Source: Dietzia sp. NCCP-2495
GTDB taxonomy: Bacteria > Actinomycetota > Actinomycetes > Mycobacteriales > Mycobacteriaceae
Reading direction: 5' to 3'
Assembly (NCBI RefSeq): GCF_026011735.1
Contig: NZ_BRVN01000005.1
Coordinates: 1-64,000, forward strand
DNA: 64,000 nucleotides
This document shows positions 59,660 through 64,000 of this stretch, one piece after another. A program made the position numbers and the translations under genes. The first letter of the stretch is position 1, and each line of letters starts with the position of its first letter. The notes beneath the pieces were generated by a model. The model was not told the origin of the DNA. It did no database searches and worked only from the letters and a program-made list of their open reading frames with translations.

Positions 59660-61948
59660 GTGTCGTCGGCGCATCTGTCATCCACGCGCGCCTCGAGCGT
59701 CCAGGGCTTCCCGCGGATCGGTCGCCGGCGGGAACTCAAGCGTGCGCTCGAGCGCTACTGGCACGGTGACGACACCCGCGCCCAACTGGAGGCGGTAGGT
59801 CGACGAATCCGCGACTCCACCTGGCACGATCTGCACGACGCCGGACTCACTCAGCTGCCGGGCAACACGTTCTCGTTCTACGACCACATCCTCGGCGATG
59901 CCCTGCTGATCGGCGCGGTGCCCGCGCGGTTCCGGGAGCTCACCGCCGGCCTGGCCCCGGTGGACACGGTGTTCGCGCTCGCCCGCGGCCGCGCCGATGT
60001 GTCACCGCTCGAGATGGTGCAGCTACAGGGCACGAGCTACCACTATCGCCAGCCCGAGTTCTCCGCGGGGATCGAGCTGGGTTTGCGGCCTGACTCCCTG
60101 GTCGACGAGATCGTCCGGGCGCAGGGGTTCGGATACGAGCTCCGGCCCGTGGTGACGGGGCCGGTGTCCCTGTTGCTGCTCAGCAAGTCGGAGTCGGGCG
60201 CTGATCCGGGTTTCACGCCCCTGGACGTGCTGGACCGCGTGCTGGAGCAGTACGAGGCGCTGCTGCGGGTCCTGGCCGGAGCGGGCGTGACGTGCGTGCA
60301 GTTCGACGAACCGTGCCTGACGGAGGAGCGCACGCCGGACGAGATCGAGGCCCTGCGGGGTGCGTACGCACGCCTCGCGTCGGTGGCCGAGCGCCCCCGC
60401 ATCCTCGTGGCGGGCCCGTACGGGGACCTCGGTGACGCACTCCCGGCCATTGTCTCGACCGATGTCGAGGCGATCGGGCTCGACCTCGTCCGTGGACGAC
60501 GTTCGGCGGCCGAGCTTGCCGCGGTTCCGGGAATGCGGGGCAAGCGCCTCTACGCCGGTGTGGTCGACGGCCAGAACGTCTGGCGCACAGACAAGTTCGC
60601 GACCCTGGACTACCTGCGCGACCTCAAGGCCGAGTTCGAAGATCTGGTCGTGACGACCTCGTGCTCCCTCTTGCACGTCCCGTACGACGTCCGTGTCGAG
60701 AACGGGCTTCCGGTGGAGCTGGCGGATTCGCTCGCGTTCGCCGACCAGAAGGTCGACGAGGTGGTGTCCCTGGCCGCCGCGCTCGAGGACGGGCCCACCC
60801 CGCGCTGGCGTCCGCTCCCCGCCCTGCCCAGCGCGCGTCGGGACGATGTGCGGGCCAGGACGGCCGGGGTCGACGACGACGACAGGGCGCGCAGCCCCTA
60901 TCCCGAGCGCGCCGCCGTGCAGGCTGCCCGGCTCGGCCTGCCGGTGCTTCCCACGTCGACGCTGGGCTCGTTCCCGCAGACCGTACAGATCCGGCGGGCC
61001 CGTCTGGACCTGGCCGAGGGCCGGATCGACTACGACCGCTACCGGGACTACCTGCGCGCCGAGATCGCCGCGGTGATCCGACTGCAGGAGGACATGGGAC
61101 TGGACGTCCTGGTGCACGGCGAGGTCGAGCGCAACGACATGGTGCAGTACTTTGCCGAGTTGCTCGACGGGTTCGCCGCGACCAGTCAGGGGTGGGTGCA
61201 GTCGTACGGCTCGCGCTGCGTACGACCGCCGATTCTCTACGGCGACGTGGCCCGTCCCGCGCCCATGACGGTGGAGTGGACCGGGTACGCGCAGTCGTTG
61301 ACCAGTCGGCCGGTGAAGGGGATCCTCACCGGCCCCGTGACGATGTTGGCGAGGTCGTTCTGCCGCACGGATCTCGCGTTGCCCGAGGTTGCCACACAGC
61401 TGGCGTTGGTGATCCGCGACGAGGTCGCGGATCTCGAGGCTGCGGGGACCGCGATCATCCAGGTCGACGAGCCGGCGCTGCGGGAGTTGCTGCCCCGGCG
61501 CGGCGCGGACCGTCAGGCGTATCTCGACTGGGCGGTGGGCACGTTCCGGCTCGCCACCGCCGGCGCGGGGCCGCAGACGCAGATCCACACGCACCTGGGC
61601 TACTCGTCGCTGACGGTGATGACCGAGGCGATCGAGGATCTCGACGCGGATGTGACGAACATCGTCGCCACGAGGTCGATCGACTGGGTGCTCGACGCTC
61701 TGCAGGACCGCACACTCACGCGCCAGGTCGGCCCCGGTGTGTATGAGTCGCGTTCGGGGTTCGTCCCGGATATCGACCTGATGCACGAGCGCCTCCTCAA
61801 AGGGGTGGAGGCGGTCGGGGTCGATCGCCTGTGGGCGGTCCCTGACGGCGGGTTGAAGAGCCGGTACACCTGGCAGTTGGAGCCCAGTCTGCGGAATCTG
61901 GTGACCGCCGCGCGCCGGATCCGGCGGGCGATTGCCCGGGACTGCTGA
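59660..61948 (+). CDS. MetE-like cobalamin-independent methionine synthase homologue without its zinc ligands
   Basis: 762 aa with both MetE halves: N-terminal GFPRIGRRRELKRALERYW and QLQGTSYHYRQPEF; C-terminal STLGSFPQTVQIRRARLDL, VLVHGEVERNDMVQYFAELL and IIQVDEPALRELLP. In E. coli MetE the catalytic zinc is held by His641, Cys643, Glu665 and Cys726. Aligning without gaps (offset +4), this protein has His645, Gly647 (IHTHLGYSS), Val669 (NIVATRS) and Gly730 (VPDGGLKSR). Three of four ligands are lost while the fold motifs remain. It may not methylate homocysteine the usual way. GTG start 59660 has gagg 4 nt upstream; likely one operon with fadB2. Confidence 0.9.
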   Translation: MSSAHLSSTRASSVQGFPRIGRRRELKRALERYWHGDDTRAQLEAVGRRIRDSTWHDLHDAGLTQLPGNTFSFYDHILGDALLIGAVPARFRELTAGLAPVDTVFALARGRADVSPLEMVQLQGTSYHYRQPEFSAGIELGLRPDSLVDEIVRAQGFGYELRPVVTGPVSLLLLSKSESGADPGFTPLDVLDRVLEQYEALLRVLAGAGVTCVQFDEPCLTEERTPDEIEALRGAYARLASVAERPRILVAGPYGDLGDALPAIVSTDVEAIGLDLVRGRRSAAELAAVPGMRGKRLYAGVVDGQNVWRTDKFATLDYLRDLKAEFEDLVVTTSCSLLHVPYDVRVENGLPVELADSLAFADQKVDEVVSLAAALEDGPTPRWRPLPALPSARRDDVRARTAGVDDDDRARSPYPERAAVQAARLGLPVLPTSTLGSFPQTVQIRRARLDLAEGRIDYDRYRDYLRAEIAAVIRLQEDMGLDVLVHGEVERNDMVQYFAELLDGFAATSQGWVQSYGSRCVRPPILYGDVARPAPMTVEWTGYAQSLTSRPVKGILTGPVTMLARSFCRTDLALPEVATQLALVIRDEVADLEAAGTAIIQVDEPALRELLPRRGADRQAYLDWAVGTFRLATAGAGPQTQIHTHLGYSSLTVMTEAIEDLDADVTNIVATRSIDWVLDALQDRTLTRQVGPGVYESRSGFVPDIDLMHERLLKGVEAVGVDRLWAVPDGGLKSRYTWQLEPSLRNLVTAARRIRRAIARDC

Positions 61949-62027
61949 GGGTCTAATAGGATCACTGGTGATACAAGTCCGGCACCGTGGGTGCGGGATA
62001 GGTAGACCGAGAGAAGAGGACGCCATC

Positions 62028-62336
62028 ATGGCCGGTCAGACGCTCGAGCACACTGGTGCCGCCATCGTCGAGGAGTACTACCCGGAATATGCGACGACCG
62101 AGGCTCCCGTGTACACGCTGTACTCGGGGCCGCTGTACCTCGGTTCGGCCATCATCCTGCTGAGCATGTGCATGCTCGGTCTGCCGCTCACCGCGGCGGG
62201 CTACTTCGCGGACGACATGGGCGTCTCCATGGGTCTCGTCATCGCCGCCGTCGTGGCCACCGCCGTCGTGTTCCTGGTCGGTCTCGGCATCTGCTTTTAC
62301 GCGTTCCGCAAGCACGGGCGTGAGGACGGGCACTGA
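62028..62336 (+). CDS. Small membrane protein with two helices
   Basis: 102 aa. Acidic/Tyr-rich N-terminus (TGAAIVEEYYPEYATTEAPV) then YLGSAIILLSMCMLGLPLTA and SMGLVIAAVVATAVVFLVGL, ending in a basic tail (YAFRKHGREDGH). No family recognised. gagaagagga lies 7 nt before ATG. Confidence 0.72.
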   Translation: MAGQTLEHTGAAIVEEYYPEYATTEAPVYTLYSGPLYLGSAIILLSMCMLGLPLTAAGYFADDMGVSMGLVIAAVVATAVVFLVGLGICFYAFRKHGREDGH

Positions 62337-62361
62337 CAGTCGGTTCCGCCGTCACGACGGC

Positions 62362-62380
62362 ACCCGCCTTCAAGGCGGGT
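62362..62380 (+). terminator. Hairpin after the small membrane gene
   Basis: acccgcc / ggcgggt stem with a 5-nt loop, 26 nt after the stop. Confidence 0.5.
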
Positions 62381-62400
62381 GATCCGTCGGACGACGCTGC

Positions 62401-62419
62401 GCGGAGGGTCGCCCTCCGC
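62401..62419 (+). promoter_or_regulatory. Inverted repeat covering the DUF445 ribosome-binding site
   Basis: gcggaggg-tcg-ccctccgc: an 8-bp stem in which the only SD-like sequence (ggaggg) before ATG 62423 is paired. It may limit translation. Confidence 0.5.
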
Positions 62420-62422
62420 CGG

Positions 62423-63631
62423 ATGAAGTTGGTCGCGACGGGGTTCCTCGTCGCGGCCGGTCTCGTTTATCTGGCCGCCGAGTACTGGCTCCACAACGGC
62501 GGACCGCAGTGGGTCAACTATGTGCGTGCCGCCGCGGAGGCGGGCATGGTCGGCGGTCTCGCCGACTGGTTCGCCGTGACCGCGCTGTTCCGGCACCCGC
62601 TCGGGATCCCGATCCCGCACACGGCGCTCATCCGCAAGAAGAAGGACCAGCTCGGCGACTCTCTCGGCGGGTTCGTGGGGGAGAACTTCCTCGATCCCGA
62701 GATGGTGAGCGAGAAGGTCCGCAGCGCCCACATCCCCGAGCGTGCCGGCGAATGGCTGGCGGTCGACGAGAACCGTGCTCTCGCCTCCGACCAGGCGGCC
62801 AAGGCCATCCGCTCGACTCTCGCGGTCCTCCGCGACGAGGACGCCGTCGCGATCATCGAACGCACTATCGTCGCCCGCATCGCGGAGCCCCAGTGGGGTC
62901 CACCGGCTGGTCGCATCCTCGCTGAACTGTTGGAGGAGGGGCGTCACCTCCCGCTCATGGATCTCATGGCCGACCGGGCCTACGGCTGGGTCGACGCCCA
63001 TCCGGAGACCATCGACCGCTGGGTCCGCGAGAAGGCGCCGACGTGGGCGCCCGAATTCGTCAACGAGCTGCTCTCTGACCGTGCGTACCGCGAGTTGTCC
63101 GAATGGACGTGGCAGATCAAGGTCGACAAGCAGCACGCGGTGCGGCTCGCCCTGATCGGGTTCGTCGAGGACTTCGCCCGCGATCTGCAGTCCGATCCGG
63201 CCACCATGGCCAAGCTCGAGACGTTCAAGCACGAGGTCATGAACCGCGACGAGGTGCGCCGTGCCGCCGGCTCGGCGTGGGCGTCCGCCAAGCGGATGAT
63301 CGTCGAGGCCACCGAGGACACCTCCTCCACGTTGCGCGTCAAGATCGACGACCTGCTGCGGCGGTTGTCCGAGATGCTGGTCGGCGACGAGAAGGTGCGC
63401 AACCGCCTCGACGACTACATGACCCGCACCGCCGCGTACGTCGCGGAGAACTACGCGGGTGAGGTGACGTCGATCATCTCCGAGACGGTCGAGCGGTGGG
63501 ACGCCGATGAGGCCTCGGAGAAGATCGAACTGCTCGCCGGCAAGGATCTGCAGTTCATCCGCATCAACGGCACGGTCGTCGGTGCGCTCGCGGGCCTGGC
63601 GATCTATACCGCCACCCAGCTCATCTTCTGA
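62423..63631 (+). CDS. DUF445 membrane protein (YjiN-like)
   Basis: 402 aa. N-terminal helix (LVATGFLVAAGLVYLAAEYW), DUF445 signature AGMVGGLADWFAVTALFRHP, LGIPIPHTALIRKKKDQLGD, a long helical middle, and a C-terminal membrane helix (NGTVVGALAGLAIYTATQLI). In-frame codons upstream (DPSDDAARRVALRR) look like the usual family N-terminus, but no ATG, GTG or TTG opens them; the nearest is a CTG at 62333. Function of the family is unknown. Confidence 0.88.
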   Translation: MKLVATGFLVAAGLVYLAAEYWLHNGGPQWVNYVRAAAEAGMVGGLADWFAVTALFRHPLGIPIPHTALIRKKKDQLGDSLGGFVGENFLDPEMVSEKVRSAHIPERAGEWLAVDENRALASDQAAKAIRSTLAVLRDEDAVAIIERTIVARIAEPQWGPPAGRILAELLEEGRHLPLMDLMADRAYGWVDAHPETIDRWVREKAPTWAPEFVNELLSDRAYRELSEWTWQIKVDKQHAVRLALIGFVEDFARDLQSDPATMAKLETFKHEVMNRDEVRRAAGSAWASAKRMIVEATEDTSSTLRVKIDDLLRRLSEMLVGDEKVRNRLDDYMTRTAAYVAENYAGEVTSIISETVERWDADEASEKIELLAGKDLQFIRINGTVVGALAGLAIYTATQLIF

Positions 63632-63873
63632 GCTCCGCAGTGGCCGGCACGCCTGCATTACATGTGTAGAGCACTGCTAGCTGTGTCGTGAGCTGAGCCC
63701 CCAGTCGCACTGCGACAGTGGCGTTATGCCTGGAGTGAACACACCCCCGGCAAGGTGGGGGCATGTGACGAACGACACCGCTAGAGGGCTCAATTAGCGC
63801 TTGCTGCAGTTAGCACGTCTTGTTAGCGTTGTCGGCGGACGAAGACGGATGCAGTGCAGAGGGGGTGGATCCC
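63632..63873. other. Non-coding region
   Basis: 240 nt between the DUF445 gene and the last partial gene. Contains ccccc / ggggg arms near 63750 and ttagc(a/g) words near 63796-63828 (caattagcgc, gttagcacg, gttagcg) that may mark a promoter. Confidence 0.4.
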
Positions 63874-64000
63874 ATGGCAGCTCAACGAGGACGTAAGAGC
63901 GAGAAGCCGACGGGTTCTGCCGACCAGTCGGTGGCTCCGGCCACCGGGGCAGCCCTTGCTCGCCGGTCCAAGCCCACGGGAGAGGTGCCGGTTAATGCCG
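63874..64000 (+). CDS. Partial gene, first 42 codons
   Basis: Starts MAAQRGRKSEKPTGSADQSV and runs open to the window edge (RRSKPTGEVPVNA). Strong ribosome-binding site gagggggtgg before ATG. The basic, disordered start could precede a DNA-binding protein, but nothing allows a functional call. Confidence 0.6.
   Translation, partial: MAAQRGRKSEKPTGSADQSVAPATGAALARRSKPTGEVPVNA

Noticed and set aside
60023-62029. 668-codon open frame antisense to the metE-like gene
   Set aside because: Arg/Gly/His-rich shadow; the plus strand has clear MetE motifs.

Overview
The window is high-GC actinobacterial DNA from a mycolic-acid-containing member of the Mycobacteriales/Corynebacteriales. Supporting signs are two secreted mycolyltransferases, tiny PorA/PorH-like cell-wall peptides just downstream of groEL2, a PknG/GlnH/GlnX signalling operon, RamB next to isocitrate lyase, and gene order that follows the Mycobacterium tuberculosis Rv0410c-Rv0468 region with insertions and losses. 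A Dietzia-like organism fits best, but that genus call is inference.

Layout. 1-6.4 kb: pknG-glnH-glnX (minus strand, genes overlapping by 4 nt) opposite a mutT3-like Nudix gene fused to a second domain. 6.5-18 kb: PhoD-like phosphatase and the thiamine genes thiE, thiO-thiS-thiG and thiC, the last behind a clear TPP riboswitch. An ABC-2 transporter pair and small membrane or regulatory genes lie among them. 18-25 kb: an acetyltransferase gene with an in-frame stop, a dispanin-like protein, CoA-binding protein, PPK2, exonuclease III, a GNAT protein, peptide deformylase, a DUF3263 gene and a LytR_C gene. 25-32 kb: a complete Mrp-type cation/proton antiporter operon (fused A/B, then C, D, E, F, G). 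32-40.6 kb: a stand-alone LeuA-dimer-like protein behind a branched-chain amino acid leader peptide, a Cdc48-like AAA ATPase, a mycolyltransferase, an M20 peptidase, lipoproteins and tandem SRPBCC paralogues. 40.6-50 kb: groEL2 with two CIRCE operators, porin-like micro-proteins, a second mycolyltransferase, a hydrolase, a prolyl oligopeptidase, a third micro-protein and dihydrolipoamide dehydrogenase. 50-55.5 kb: a lipoprotein, and a HAD phosphomutase/GH65 phosphorylase pair. 55-64 kb: RamB with operator-like sites, isocitrate lyase, 3-hydroxybutyryl-CoA dehydrogenase, a MetE homologue that has lost three of four zinc ligands, membrane proteins and the first 42 codons of a further gene.

Functional links. 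PknG-GlnH-GlnX, RamB-isocitrate lyase, Lpd and FadB2 all concern carbon and nitrogen flux through the TCA cycle and glyoxylate shunt. The mycolyltransferases and micro-porins concern the mycomembrane. The thiamine genes are dispersed but close together.

Most interesting points: the MetE-like protein without its zinc site; the groEL2-porin-mycolyltransferase neighbourhood; the Leu-Leu-Val-Val-Ile leader peptide before a LeuA-dimer-only protein; the in-frame stop at a conserved position in a GNAT gene; and repeated cases where a gene's 3' end is copied just downstream of its stop codon.
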